Below, piece after piece: positions 37,388 through 47,142 of a DNA stretch of 64,000 nt (its first letter is position 1; each line of letters starts with the position of its first letter). Origin of the DNA: Psychrobacter cibarius (GTDB lineage Bacteria > Pseudomonadota > Gammaproteobacteria > Pseudomonadales > Moraxellaceae); contig NZ_JABASQ010000003.1 of assembly GCF_016107535.1 (NCBI RefSeq), positions 1 through 64,000 of the forward strand, written 5' to 3'. The translations under genes were made by a program, and so were the position numbers. The notes below the pieces were generated by a model, which searched no databases, had not been told where the DNA came from, and worked only from the letters and a program-made list of their open reading frames with translations.

Positions 37388-37594
37388 TTATGATCGTCAT
37401 AACTCAATGATGTTGTGGCTTATGTTTGAGGCAAATATCGTTTCATTGCAGGCAAGAAACCAATCACCGCCTTCTTAGACATCGCCTAAAAAAGGCTGTC
37501 AAATAAATTTATTATTTTGCTAAAAACCTTTATGCACACTTTAAAGTCGTTGATTTAATGTTCTTTTATATCAATTTCTATTTCGAACACCGAT

Positions 37595-37626
37595 AAAAAA
37601 GCGACCCATCACGGATCGCTTTTTTT
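37595..37626. terminator. Terminator of the first FadL-family gene
   Basis: GCGACC...GGATCGC with an A-run before and T-run after (one mismatch in the stem). It is nearly the same as the terminator after the second copy at 39391-39420. Confidence 0.8.
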
Positions 37627-37653
37627 ATGTATTGATACTGCTAAATATACGTA

Positions 37654-39060
37654 TTATTTAGTGTCTTGGTAAGACAATTTTACACCGAATATGTATCCAT
37701 CATTGTCTTGAAAATCACCAACAATTTTGTCACTTGGCAACACACCTTGGGCATCGCCAAACCATAGGTATTTGCCACCTGCTGATACTGCCCAGTTTTC
37801 TGTCACGTTATACTTTGCACCCAAACCAGCGCTGTAATAGCCTTCGATAGGACCTAACGACGTGACAGGGTTACCAGCACCACTATCCCAACCAACGGTA
37901 CCACTAATTGCAAGTGCTGGCGCAACACGCTTGGCTAGACCAAGCTCTACTTGCCATTGATCCTCTTCGTACTCAACCAAGTTCAAACCATCAGGTCCAT
38001 AAGATCTTTTACTAACCTCATTATATAGTGGCGGCGTAATCTTAAAGTCACCCCAAGGTACCCAGCGCACTTTTGCAGTTGCTAACGTCGTTGGGTTAAT
38101 ACCGGTTTGAAAATCAAAGTTTACGGATTTAGGAGTAGTAATTTCCATATTACTGGTGCGATTGGCTGCAGCTGGATCACCAGCTAAAGCACCTGCAATC
38201 GGGTAATTTTCAGCAATCTTCATGTTGTGGTCGATTTCAGAGCGATAGGTCAGCGCTGCTTTTAAGGCAATTTCAGGTTTGCTATAGGCAATACCAGCTA
38301 TATAACCATAATCCATATCAGGGCTGTTACGTGAGGTATAGCCAGTAGCAGGACCATAAGCCAAACCTCGTAATTTCACTTCAGACTCAATACGCTGAGC
38401 GACTGGACCACCGTATACTTGAAACTCTTTATTGGCACCAAATTTTGCCCCAAGAATAGCTGTCAGGCTGTTACTACGTACTTCAACATTAGTACCTTCC
38501 CCTGCATTAGCTGCTTCAGCATTTGCGATACCTACTGCTCCACGCAAACCATCTAACTGCGCTTGCTGTTCATCTGTCAAGACTCCAGCCGTTTCTCCTG
38601 GCGTGAGCGCACCTATTCCAGCCAAAGCTGCGGCATAAGTGGGAGCTTGATTGTTAGTAATGGCAGCGACAGAAGCATCAAGATCGCCTTTCGACACAAA
38701 ATTGTTGTCGCCAGTGTATTGCGCTGCTGCGCCAAAGGGCTCATCATATAAGATACCAACACTAAAGGTTTCATTGATATCTGTTTTTACACCATAACGA
38801 AAAAAGTCATAATACTCAGCGATATCGCCAGTCTTATCACCTCTAACATAGGTATTGTTGCTAGGAACGTTATTGGCACTATCATAACCACTAACGTCAG
38901 CATCGATATAGGTGTAAACAGCTTCAGCATAGGTGCCATCTTGGAGGAAGGCTGTGACATCCTGACCTGAACGGTCAAGACCAGCAGCATTGGTTACGCT
39001 AGCTACAGAAAAAGCGGCAATCGCTACTGCAAGAGTTTTTAAATGAAAAGTATTGCGCAT
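37654..39060 (-). CDS. FadL/OmpP1/TodX-family outer-membrane transporter, copy 1
   Basis: A 468-residue outer-membrane beta-barrel for hydrophobic substrates (long-chain fatty acids, hydrocarbons or aromatics). The signal peptide ends at SVTNAAGLDRSGQ; the N-terminal 'AGLDRSGQDVTAFLQDGTYAEAVYTYID' is the FadL hatch and barrel start. It is about 65% the same by eye as the next gene (397 residues). Most of the extra length is an Ala/Gly/Thr-rich insert at about 125-190 (AAALAGIGALTPGETAGVLTDEQQAQL), probably an extracellular loop. Leader and terminator are shared with copy 2. Confidence 0.92.
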   Translation of the reverse strand: MRNTFHLKTLAVAIAAFSVASVTNAAGLDRSGQDVTAFLQDGTYAEAVYTYIDADVSGYDSANNVPSNNTYVRGDKTGDIAEYYDFFRYGVKTDINETFSVGILYDEPFGAAAQYTGDNNFVSKGDLDASVAAITNNQAPTYAAALAGIGALTPGETAGVLTDEQQAQLDGLRGAVGIANAEAANAGEGTNVEVRSNSLTAILGAKFGANKEFQVYGGPVAQRIESEVKLRGLAYGPATGYTSRNSPDMDYGYIAGIAYSKPEIALKAALTYRSEIDHNMKIAENYPIAGALAGDPAAANRTSNMEITTPKSVNFDFQTGINPTTLATAKVRWVPWGDFKITPPLYNEVSKRSYGPDGLNLVEYEEDQWQVELGLAKRVAPALAISGTVGWDSGAGNPVTSLGPIEGYYSAGLGAKYNVTENWAVSAGGKYLWFGDAQGVLPSDKIVGDFQDNDGYIFGVKLSYQDTK

Positions 39061-39458
39061 TGTGTATCTCCAAACGTCCTTGTTGTTTTACTACTTAAAT
39101 AATCAATATGTAGCATTGCTGCGCATAACTTTATGATTATAAAAGTCGTGTCCTGAGATGAATACTAATGCCTTTTTGACACTAAAACAACAATTAAAGT
39201 GCTTTATTTCCCGAATATGACTGGACAGTACAAATAAGATACACGTACAAAACTAATATCTAGTTTTTCATTCTGATATTTTTTAAATTGCTCTCAGTAT
39301 TTTTTAGAGATAGCAGGCAGATACTTATCTGTTATAATTTAATAATTCTAAAACACTCTAATCCTTTATTAAACTTAAACACGCTGGCATAAAAAAGCGA
39401 CCCAATCAGGATCGCTTTTTATTATCTAGGCTATAGATTTATAATTTAGCAAATTACA
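39061..39458. other. 398-bp gap between the two FadL-family genes
   Basis: It holds the terminator of copy 2 and the leader/promoter of copy 1. The stretch nearest copy 1 resembles the region upstream of copy 2 (blocks like AAAACAAC and ATGACTGGACAGTA against ATGACTGAACAGTA). Confidence 0.6.
39391..39420. terminator. Terminator of the second FadL-family gene
   Basis: A-run, GCGACCC...GGATCGC, T-run; it matches the terminator of copy 1. Confidence 0.8.
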
Positions 39459-40652
39459 TTAGTTTGCTTGGTAAGAAAGCTTCATGCCGAGTGCAAAACC
39501 ATCGTTGTCTTCAAAATCACTCACAATATTTTTGTTCGGTATTTGTCCTTCAGCATCACCGAACCATAAGTATTTACCACCAGCTGATACTGCCCAGTTT
39601 TCTGTCACATTATACTTGGCACCCAAACCAGCGCTGTAATAGCCTTCAATAGGACCTAGTGAGGTTACAGGATTACCAGCACCACTATCCCAACCAACAG
39701 TACCTGTCACTGCTAATGCTGGCGTCATGCGCTTAGCGAGACCTAGTTCAACTTGCCATTGATCTTCATCATAGCTTACTAGTGATAGGTTACTCGCTTC
39801 ATTATAAAGAGGCGGAACAATAGCAAAATCACTCCATGGTACCCAACGGACTTTAGCAGTCGCAAGCATCGTCGGATTGATACCCGTTTGGAAATCAAAG
39901 TTTACAGATTCAGGTGTAGTAATATCAATTTTACCAGCTCTATTTGGATTTTTTTGTTGGAAAGCCAGTGCTGGGAAGCTTTCTGAAATAGGTAAAGTAT
40001 GGTCAATTTCTGAACGATACGTCAGCGCAGCTTGTAAAGCAATTTCAGGCTTGCTGTAAGCAACACCGGCTAACCAACCATAATCTTGGTCAGCACTAAT
40101 ATGCGTAGTGTAACCGTCTGCTAAACCGTAAGCTTTGCCACGCAACTTTACATCTGCTTTTACACGTTGGGCTACTGGACCACCGTACACTTGAAACTCT
40201 TTATTCATACCAAGCTTTGCACCCAGGATACCAGTAATGCTCTCAGTACGTACTTCTACGTTAGTTTCTTCACCGTTTGGTTGTATGAGCCCACCAAAAT
40301 TAGGATTCGGTTCATGAGATACAAAGTCATTTTTACCGCTATAATCCGCAGCCGCGCCAAATGGCTCGTCATATAAGATACCAATACTAAAGGTTTCATT
40401 GATATCTGCTTTTACACCATAACGGAAAAAGTCATAGTCTTCTGCGATGTCATCAATTTTGTTGCCTGATTCGTCTTCACCAGTCACATCAGCATCGATA
40501 TACGTATAGACAGCTTCAGCATAAGTACCATCTTGTAAGAATGCAGTGATATCTTGACCTGAACGATCAAGACCAGCAGCACTAGCAACGCTAGCAATAG
40601 AAAGAGCAGCGACAGCTACTGTGAGAGTTTTCAAATGAAAATTTGCGCGCAT
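39459..40652 (-). CDS. FadL/OmpP1/TodX-family outer-membrane transporter, copy 2
   Basis: A 397-residue FadL-family barrel. Signal peptide to SVASAAGLDRSGQDITAFLQDGTYAEAVYTYIDADV. It shares with copy 1 the blocks FFRYGVKADINETFSIGILYDEPFGAAA, EFQVYGGPVAQR, GWDSGAGNPVTSLGPIEGYYSAGLGAKYNVTENWAVSAGGKYLWFGDA and a C-terminal aromatic strand. It lacks the Ala/Thr-rich insert, having only EPNPNFGGLIQPNGEE there. The leader before the ATG (ACGTTTGGAGATAC) is the same as in copy 1. The two arose by tandem duplication. Confidence 0.92.
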   Translation of the reverse strand: MRANFHLKTLTVAVAALSIASVASAAGLDRSGQDITAFLQDGTYAEAVYTYIDADVTGEDESGNKIDDIAEDYDFFRYGVKADINETFSIGILYDEPFGAAADYSGKNDFVSHEPNPNFGGLIQPNGEETNVEVRTESITGILGAKLGMNKEFQVYGGPVAQRVKADVKLRGKAYGLADGYTTHISADQDYGWLAGVAYSKPEIALQAALTYRSEIDHTLPISESFPALAFQQKNPNRAGKIDITTPESVNFDFQTGINPTMLATAKVRWVPWSDFAIVPPLYNEASNLSLVSYDEDQWQVELGLAKRMTPALAVTGTVGWDSGAGNPVTSLGPIEGYYSAGLGAKYNVTENWAVSAGGKYLWFGDAEGQIPNKNIVSDFEDNDGFALGMKLSYQAN

Positions 40653-40873
40653 TATGTATCTCCAAACGTCCGCATTGTTTTACTACTTTACTTAATTTTA
40701 ATAAGCAAGCAGCATCCGAGGTGGAGGATAGTAATGATTTTCGAACATTAAAACAACTGCAAAAACACATTATTTCCTGATTATGACTGAACAGTATCCG
40801 TATTTCACAATGCGAATATAATAGTCATAAATTTTCAACCATTCAGTTTTTGCAGATATTAATTTTGCAGATA

Positions 40874-41146
40874 TTAATAATGAGGGGGTCTTTCTGCCAT
40901 TACATCAAAAGGTGCAATGCCGCCTTCAGGATCCTGACTTTCCACTTGTTTATAAATCAGCTGCAACTGTCGTTGTAATGTCTGAATATCTTTATCTTGC
41001 CGCGCAACTACCTCATCGAGTCGCTCTACTGTCATTTCTAGATGCGCCATACTCATCTGTAAATCAATGACTTGTTGCGTTTGTAGGTCCGTGTGCACAG
41101 ATAAAGCCTCGTTCTGAGCTTTATCTTTAGGATTAAATTGATTCAT
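40874..41146 (-). CDS. slyX: SlyX family protein
   Basis: A 90-residue coiled-coil protein (LQMSMAHLEMTVERLDEVVARQDKDIQTLQRQLQLIYKQVE) ending in the family signature PPHY. Function is unknown. The start at 41146 (MNQFNPKD) has AGAGA upstream; the frame continues to 41314, but those residues are unlike SlyX. It is divergent from uup. Confidence 0.9.
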   Translation of the reverse strand: MNQFNPKDKAQNEALSVHTDLQTQQVIDLQMSMAHLEMTVERLDEVVARQDKDIQTLQRQLQLIYKQVESQDPEGGIAPFDVMAERPPHY

Positions 41147-41387
41147 ATTTTTCTCTGAATTATCATAAACATAAGACTGGTAGAATTCATTAATAAAATG
41201 GCTCAATGACCGATAAAAAGTAGCAATTAGACGACGATGCTCTTTATAAAATAGCAGCCTTGAACAAAAGTCATAAATAGTGCGGATAAAATCATTTACG
41301 CTCACTACAGTCACGTGATGGCATGTTATACTGCTCGCAATTTTGCAGCAACCCCTACCTCACTATTATATAAGCTTAAGATATTCT

Positions 41388-43331
41388 ATGGCTCTGATAC
41401 ATTTAAAAGATATCCACCTTGCTTTTGGCGTCGCTCCTGTTCTTGATGGCATTGATTTTGCTATTGAAGCAGGTGAACGTGTCTGTTTAATTGGCCGTAA
41501 TGGCGAAGGCAAATCCACCTTATTTAAGCTAATTAACGGTACCTTACAACCTGATAGCGGCGAAGTCATTATCAATAGCAGCGTGCGCGTTGCGATGCTA
41601 GAACAAGACGTTCCCGAGACAAGCGGACGTATCCTAGACATCGTTATGGGTGGTAGCAGCCGCACGGCTGAGCTGCTTATCAACTACAATGCCCAAACTG
41701 ACTTATGTGCCAACGGCGACATGGATGCTTGTGAGCGTATGGCCGATTTACAGCATGATATCGATGCGGTACACGGTTGGGATTTAGAACGAGAAGCCAC
41801 CCGCCTGATCAAAACCATGGGGCTGGATCCAGATGATGATTTATCTTCATTATCAGGTGGTCGTAAGCGCCGTGTACTCCTAGCACGCTCATTGGTCACC
41901 AAACCTGATGTACTGCTGCTCGATGAACCAACCAACCATTTAGACGTTGATAGTATTGAGTGGCTAGAGCGCTTCTTATTGGATTGGCAAGGTCTAACAT
42001 TGTTGTTTGTCACCCATGATAGAGCATTTGTCAATAAACTATCGACGCGCATCATTGAGCTAGATCGTGGTCAATTGACCAGCTATGACGTCACTCAAGG
42101 CGAAGGTGGCTATGCACGCTATCAAGAGCTAAAAGAGCTACAGTTACTCGCTGAAGAAAAAAATAACGCCAACTTTGATAAAAAACTGGCGCAAGAAGAA
42201 GTTTGGATTCGCCAAGGTATCAAAGCCCGCCGTACTCGTAATGAAGGCCGTGTCCGTGAGCTAAAAGCACTGCGTGAAGAGCGTAGCGATCGCCGTGAGC
42301 AAGTCGGTAACGTTAATATCACCATGGGTCAAGGCGAGAAAAGCGGTAAGCTGGTCTGTAAAGTCAAAAACTTACATCTTGAGTATGATGGCAACGTATT
42401 GGTTGATAACTTTACGACCACTATCATGCGCGGCGATAAAATCGGTATTGTCGGACCCAACGGTGCGGGCAAAACCACACTGATTAAAGCCTTACTCGAT
42501 ATGTCTGATGATGAAGTCACCAAAACTGGTAGTGTTGAATTAGGCACTAACTTAAAAATTGCCTTCTTTGACCAGTTGCGCGATCAGTTAGACCTTGAAG
42601 CCAGTGTGGCGCAAAACGTCTCTGAAGGTTCAGATTTCGTCGAAGTGGGTGGTCGCAAGACACACATCATGAGCTATCTACAAGACTTCTTATTTGCCCC
42701 AGAACGTGCGCGTACCCCTGTCAAAGCACTATCAGGTGGTGAGCGTAACCGCGTACTACTTGCCAAGCAGCTATTGAAGCCTGCCAACATTTTGGTACTC
42801 GATGAGCCAACCAATGACTTGGATATGGCGACACTTGAGCTACTAGAAGAGTCCGTCGCCAGCTTTGGCGGTACGATTTTACTCATCAGCCATGACCGCT
42901 CATTTATGGACAATGTCGTTACCTCTACTTGGGTATTTGACCAAGATGAAGACGGCAAAGGTATCGTCAAAGAGTATGTCGGTGGTTATCAAGAATACTT
43001 GGTACAGAAAAACCGTGAGCAAGCCGCACACGCGGCTAGAACACCAGCCAATAATACAAATACTGCCAGTAAAGTTACCAATAAGACAACCGCAGCAAAA
43101 CCTAACAAAGCTGCCAAAAAGCTCAATTTCAATGAACAGCGTGAACTGGACAATTTACCAAAAGAAATCGCTGCATTAGAAGCTGAACAAGCGCAATTGC
43201 AAGAGAAACTAGCAGATGGCTCATGGTTCACCACTGATGTTAATGCAGCGACTGCCGCCAGTGAGCGCCTACTGACGATTGAAGATGAGATGATGAGTAA
43301 GCTTGAGCGTTGGAGTGAGCTTGAGAGCTAA
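41388..43331 (+). CDS. uup: ABC-F ATPase Uup
   Basis: A 647-residue soluble protein with two ABC domains and no membrane part. Walker A sites are GRNGEGKST (about 36-44) and GPNGAGKTT; signatures are LSGGRKRR and LSGGERNR; Walker B sites are LLLDEPTNHLD and LVLDEPTNDLD. The C-terminal basic linker and coiled coil (ELDNLPKEIAALEAEQAQLQEKL) mark it as Uup rather than YheS or EttA. Uup acts on the ribosome or at branched DNA. The ATG at 41388 fits the family start MALIHLKDIHLAFG. Confidence 0.95.
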   Translation: MALIHLKDIHLAFGVAPVLDGIDFAIEAGERVCLIGRNGEGKSTLFKLINGTLQPDSGEVIINSSVRVAMLEQDVPETSGRILDIVMGGSSRTAELLINYNAQTDLCANGDMDACERMADLQHDIDAVHGWDLEREATRLIKTMGLDPDDDLSSLSGGRKRRVLLARSLVTKPDVLLLDEPTNHLDVDSIEWLERFLLDWQGLTLLFVTHDRAFVNKLSTRIIELDRGQLTSYDVTQGEGGYARYQELKELQLLAEEKNNANFDKKLAQEEVWIRQGIKARRTRNEGRVRELKALREERSDRREQVGNVNITMGQGEKSGKLVCKVKNLHLEYDGNVLVDNFTTTIMRGDKIGIVGPNGAGKTTLIKALLDMSDDEVTKTGSVELGTNLKIAFFDQLRDQLDLEASVAQNVSEGSDFVEVGGRKTHIMSYLQDFLFAPERARTPVKALSGGERNRVLLAKQLLKPANILVLDEPTNDLDMATLELLEESVASFGGTILLISHDRSFMDNVVTSTWVFDQDEDGKGIVKEYVGGYQEYLVQKNREQAAHAARTPANNTNTASKVTNKTTAAKPNKAAKKLNFNEQRELDNLPKEIAALEAEQAQLQEKLADGSWFTTDVNAATAASERLLTIEDEMMSKLERWSELES

Positions 43332-43802
43332 CGTTAGCGACTGAAGCGATGTTTTATAAAACTTGAAGTTTGATAAGACATAAAAAGTAATGAAATAATC
43401 ACCGTTTTGTTCTTATAAAGCGGTGATTATTGGTTTACGACTACTTACATAGTGGTTAGGTACTGAAAGTTAGTGAACATTACCTTAATTTCGAGTATCA
43501 TTCGCTATTGCAAAATATCCTTATTAATTATAAGGTCATCACGCTTATAATCCTTGCCAAAAAATCTATGTGAGACATTGATAATGCAGCTATTTTGCAT
43601 CAATTCTCCTATTCAACCTTAGAGTATGTCCTATCAAGGTTGCTTTATTTTTAACGCAATAATTTATTTTATCACCGAAATAGCTTAGAATAGCAACAAT
43701 TAGCAAAATTAGGCACAGCCAAAGTGGCTTGATATTGTACATTTTCTAAGCCACAAACCCAGTGTGGGATAATCCCATTTCATTCACCTGGAGGAAGTAT
43801 TA
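43332..43802. other. 471-bp gap between uup and petA
   Basis: A hairpin AATAATCACCG (43394-43404) with CGGTGATTATT (43421-43431) may end uup, though its T-run is weak. TTAGAGTATGTCCT at 43619 resembles a lone end of the MITE family, without a partner. Just before petA, TGGGAT-A-ATCCCA (43765-43777) is a small palindrome that includes a GATAAT -10-like hexamer. Confidence 0.45.
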
Positions 43803-44387
43803 ATGAGCCAAGCCGAAGGCGTTAACGTACAACGCCGTAGAGTTCTTATTGCCTCGACTGCCGCGATTGGTGCAGCTGGGGTAGCTGCTGTGGCAACACC
43901 TTTTGTCCGTTCTTGGTACCCAAGCGCTAAAGCTGAGGCTGCAGGGGCTGCAGTGACCCAAGATATTGGTTCTATCGAAGCAGGACAGATGATCGTTGTC
44001 AAATATCGCGGTAAACCCATTTTTGTGGTCAAACGCACAGAAGACATGCTAGCGACTTTAGCGTCAGTAAAACCTTTACTGTCTGACCCTGAATCTGATG
44101 CATCATTACAACCTGAATACTGTAAAAATCCAGAACGCTCTATCTCACCAGAAGTATTGGTAGTAGAAGGCGTCTGTACGCATTTAGGTTGTGCACCAAA
44201 CTACCGTCCTGATGTTGGCGCGGCTGACTTGGGTGGTAATGATTGGTATGGCGGATTTTTCTGCCCATGCCACGGGTCTAAATATGACTTGGCGGGTCGC
44301 GTTTATAGTGGCGTTCCTGCACCGCTTAACTTACCTGTCCCAGATTACAACATGGATGGTACCATCTTGACGATTGGGGAGGCTTAA
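43803..44387 (+). CDS. petA: Ubiquinol-cytochrome c reductase Rieske iron-sulfur subunit
   Basis: A 194-residue bc1 subunit. It has a twin-arginine-type N-terminal anchor (QRRRVLIASTAAIGAAGVAAVATPFV). The two [2Fe-2S] ligand boxes are CTHLGC (about 123-128) and CPCHGS (about 157-162). GGAGG precedes the start. It accepts electrons from quinol at the Qo site and passes them to cytochrome c1. First gene of petABC. Confidence 0.97.
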   Translation: MSQAEGVNVQRRRVLIASTAAIGAAGVAAVATPFVRSWYPSAKAEAAGAAVTQDIGSIEAGQMIVVKYRGKPIFVVKRTEDMLATLASVKPLLSDPESDASLQPEYCKNPERSISPEVLVVEGVCTHLGCAPNYRPDVGAADLGGNDWYGGFFCPCHGSKYDLAGRVYSGVPAPLNLPVPDYNMDGTILTIGEA

Positions 44388-44388
44388 T

Positions 44389-45615
44389 ATGAGCATGGGT
44401 AAAAAGTTAATGCATTGGGTGGACGCACGCTTTCCAGCGACCGAAACCTATGAATACCATATGTCAAAGTACTATGCACCAAAAAACTTTAACTTTTGGT
44501 ACTTTTTTGGCGTGTTATCAATGGTGGTATTGGTTAACCAATTGGTAACAGGTATTTGGCTGACCATGATGTATAACCCAAGTGCCGAAGGGGCATTTGC
44601 GTCTGTTGAATACATCATGCGCGATGTCAAAGGTGGTTGGCTCATCCGTTATATGCACTCAACTGGCGCATCTGCGTTCTTTGTGGTCGTATATCTGCAT
44701 ATGTTCAGAGCACTGCTATATGGTTCATACCAGAAACCACGTGAGCTTATTTGGCTCATCGGTATGGGTATTTACTTAGCATTGATGGCAGAAGGTTTCT
44801 TCGGTTACCTACTTCCTTGGGGCAATATGTCATTTTGGGGTGCACAGGTTATCTTGAACCTTCCTGCTGCTCTACCTGTGATTGGTGATGGGCTTGCAGA
44901 ATGGGTACGTGGTGATTATATTATCTCAGGTATCACTCTAAACCGCTTCTTTGCTCTACATGTGGTTGCTATCCCGCTCGTACTTGTGGGCTTAGTATTC
45001 ATGCATATTGTAGCGCTACACCATGTGGGTTCGAACAACCCTGATGGTATTGATATCAAGAAGCTAAAAGATAAAAATGGCGTGCCGTTAGATGGTATTG
45101 AATTCCATCCGTACTATACAGTGCATGATATGATTGGTATCGTGGTCTTCTTTATCTTGTTCTTTGCAGTGGTATTCTTCTTCCCAGAAGGCGGCGGATT
45201 CTTCCTTGAGCCACCAAACTTTGAGACAGCGAATTCATTGAAGACACCAGCACACATTGCACCAGTATGGTATTACACGCCATTCTATGCCATTTTACGT
45301 GCGGTTCCTGACAAGTTAGGTGGTGTGATTGCGATGGGTGGTGCGATTGCCGTACTATTCTTGATACCATGGCTAGACAGATCGCCTGTACGCTCTATAC
45401 GTTATAAAGGCATTTTATCTAAAATTGCTTTAACCGTGTTTGCGATTAGTTTCTTAGTTTTAGGTTACTTAGGCGCGACGCCAACGACACCAACAGCAAC
45501 ATTGATGGCTCGTATCTTCACTGTCTTGTATTTCTTGTTTTTCTTACTGATGCCAATTTATACCTCTATTGAGAAGTGTAAACAGCCACCAGAACGCGTT
45601 ACCGGAGGTCACTGA
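44389..45615 (+). CDS. petB: Ubiquinol-cytochrome c reductase cytochrome b subunit
   Basis: A 408-residue membrane protein with eight helices and the paired heme-ligand histidines (RYMHSTGASAFFVVVYLHMFR; NRFFALHVVAIPLVL...MHIVALHHVG). The Qo region is LPWGNMSFWGAQVI, and the ef-loop has PVWYYTPFYAILRA, the PVWY form usual in beta- and gammaproteobacteria. The ATG at 44389, with GGGGAGG 6 nt upstream, is chosen over an ATG at 44374 inside petA. It overlaps petC by one base. Confidence 0.97.
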   Translation: MSMGKKLMHWVDARFPATETYEYHMSKYYAPKNFNFWYFFGVLSMVVLVNQLVTGIWLTMMYNPSAEGAFASVEYIMRDVKGGWLIRYMHSTGASAFFVVVYLHMFRALLYGSYQKPRELIWLIGMGIYLALMAEGFFGYLLPWGNMSFWGAQVILNLPAALPVIGDGLAEWVRGDYIISGITLNRFFALHVVAIPLVLVGLVFMHIVALHHVGSNNPDGIDIKKLKDKNGVPLDGIEFHPYYTVHDMIGIVVFFILFFAVVFFFPEGGGFFLEPPNFETANSLKTPAHIAPVWYYTPFYAILRAVPDKLGGVIAMGGAIAVLFLIPWLDRSPVRSIRYKGILSKIALTVFAISFLVLGYLGATPTTPTATLMARIFTVLYFLFFLLMPIYTSIEKCKQPPERVTGGH

Positions 45616-46331
45616 TGAACACGCTAATTAAATCCCTAGCGGGTCTAGGCTTAGGCGCGGCATTAACCTTGACGGCTGGTACTGCACTGGCAGCTGGTGG
45701 CGGTGGATGTGGCACATTCACCAATGCTGAGGGTGTTGAAGAACACTTAGCTTGTAGTACTGCTCCTATTGATTTTACCAATAAGGGCTCGCTACAAAAC
45801 GGTGCGAAAATCTTTATGAACTACTGTGCTGGTTGTCACTCTGCACAGTATGTTCGTCACTCGCGCATTGCTAAAGATTTAGAGATACCACCTGAGTTGG
45901 TTGAAAAGTATTTGATGGTCACTACCGATCAAATCGGTGATCATATTAATGCTGAAATTGATCCTGAAGTACAAGCATCATGGTTTGGCGCAGCGCCTCC
46001 TGATCTATCACTTGAGACCAGACTACGTGGCGATGACTGGGTATATACTTACCTGTTATCCTTCTATGAAGACCCAAGCCGTCCTTGGGGTGCCAATAAC
46101 TTAGTACTTGCCAATGCGGCGATGCCTCATGTCTTGCATAATATGCAAGAAGAGCTGAGTGCTGAAGAGTTTGAATCTGAAGTGGGTGATTTGGTTAACT
46201 TTATGGCGTGGATGGCAGAGCCTAACCGTCATGACCGTCAAGTGATTGGCTTCTTTGTGATTTTATTCTTATTAGTATTACTCATTCCAGTTTACTTATT
46301 GAACAAAGAATTCTGGAAAGATGTAAAATAA
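45615..46331 (+). CDS. petC: Ubiquinol-cytochrome c reductase cytochrome c1 subunit
   Basis: A 238-residue heme protein. Signal peptide to ALAAGGGG, heme site CAGCH (NYCAGCHSAQYVRHSR), distal Met ligand probably in NAAMPHVL, and a C-terminal membrane anchor (FFVILFLLVLLIPVYLL). ACCGGAGG lies before the ATG, and TGATG couples it to petB. It ends the operon, with a terminator 36 bp later. Confidence 0.96.
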   Translation: MNTLIKSLAGLGLGAALTLTAGTALAAGGGGCGTFTNAEGVEEHLACSTAPIDFTNKGSLQNGAKIFMNYCAGCHSAQYVRHSRIAKDLEIPPELVEKYLMVTTDQIGDHINAEIDPEVQASWFGAAPPDLSLETRLRGDDWVYTYLLSFYEDPSRPWGANNLVLANAAMPHVLHNMQEELSAEEFESEVGDLVNFMAWMAEPNRHDRQVIGFFVILFLLVLLIPVYLLNKEFWKDVK

Positions 46332-46360
46332 TTAAGTATTAAAAAATATATTTTTATCGA

Positions 46361-46394
46361 AAAAAAAGGCACTACTCTGGTAGTGCCTTTTTTT
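46361..46394 (+). terminator. Rho-independent terminator of petABC
   Basis: GGCACTAC (46368-46375), TCTG loop, GTAGTGCC (46380-46387), A-run before and seven T residues after. Confidence 0.95.
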
Positions 46395-46527
46395 GTCTCT
46401 TAAAAGACCATAAAACACTGAACCATTATTTAAAACAAGGCTCACCCGCAATGTTTACGTACCTTGCCTTGATAATCAGGGCAACTTTGTTTACGATGAT
46501 AGGCTTTACTATTAACATTAGGCTTTC

Positions 46528-47142
46528 ATGATTGATGCGAACGACATTCCAAGTAGTCAGCTGATTTTATACGCTGATGACGGCTACGACAGTCATGTAG
46601 TGCGCCTATTACTTGAGGAAAAAAAGCTTGCCTATTATCTATCACGCTTGCACTCTGAACGGCCTGAAGATTTAACTGAGCTGAATCCCTATCACACCTT
46701 ACCTGTTCTGCAACAACGTGAAATCGCACTGTATGAGATCAACGTTATCTTTGAGTATCTTGAAGAACGTTACCATACAAACAAGCTACTGCCAGATACC
46801 CCGCAAGAGCGTGCCCAATTTCGCCAATTGGCTTGGCGTATTCAGCATGATTGGCTGGTACTCGGTAAGCGTCTACTCATGCACCCTAATAGCTTTAATA
46901 AAGCACAAGCTGCTATTGCGAAAAAACAGTTAAGCGATTCTTTGATTACGTTGTCACCACTGTTTGCTCATAAACCTTACTTTATGGCAGACGATTTTGG
47001 CTGGTGTGATGTATTGTTAGCACCTTTGTTATGGCGACTTGAAGAAATGGGAATTGAGCTGCCACGCGCAATTAGTCGCCCCTTATTTGATTATCAACAG
47101 CGGGTCTTTGAGCGTACTAGCTTTCAAAAAAGTGTGCGTTAA
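46528..47142 (+). CDS. sspA: Stringent starvation protein A (GST fold)
   Basis: A 204-residue protein of the SspA family, a glutathione-transferase fold without GST activity that binds RNA polymerase under starvation. The N-terminal thioredoxin-like part (LILYADDGYDSHVVRLLLEEKKLAYYLSRL) is followed by NPYHTLPVLQQREIALYEINVIFEYLEERY. It carries TLPVL in place of the usual Ser/Thr GST site. It follows petABC as in many proteobacteria. The MITE-like copy B starts right at its stop codon. Confidence 0.93.
   Translation: MIDANDIPSSQLILYADDGYDSHVVRLLLEEKKLAYYLSRLHSERPEDLTELNPYHTLPVLQQREIALYEINVIFEYLEERYHTNKLLPDTPQERAQFRQLAWRIQHDWLVLGKRLLMHPNSFNKAQAAIAKKQLSDSLITLSPLFAHKPYFMADDFGWCDVLLAPLLWRLEEMGIELPRAISRPLFDYQQRVFERTSFQKSVR

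Larger units (their letters stand above)
36960..37653. other. 694-bp convergent gap between putP and the first FadL gene
   Basis: The longest gene-free stretch in the window. It holds the putP terminator, the terminator of the FadL gene and a perfect 22-bp palindrome (37366-37387). I see no open frame or recognisable RNA; degenerate gene remains are possible but not demonstrable by eye. Confidence 0.45.

Noticed and set aside
43619-43800. TTAGAGTATGTCCT as a third MITE copy
   Set aside because: Only one end matches; no partner end about 170 bp away and the interior does not align.
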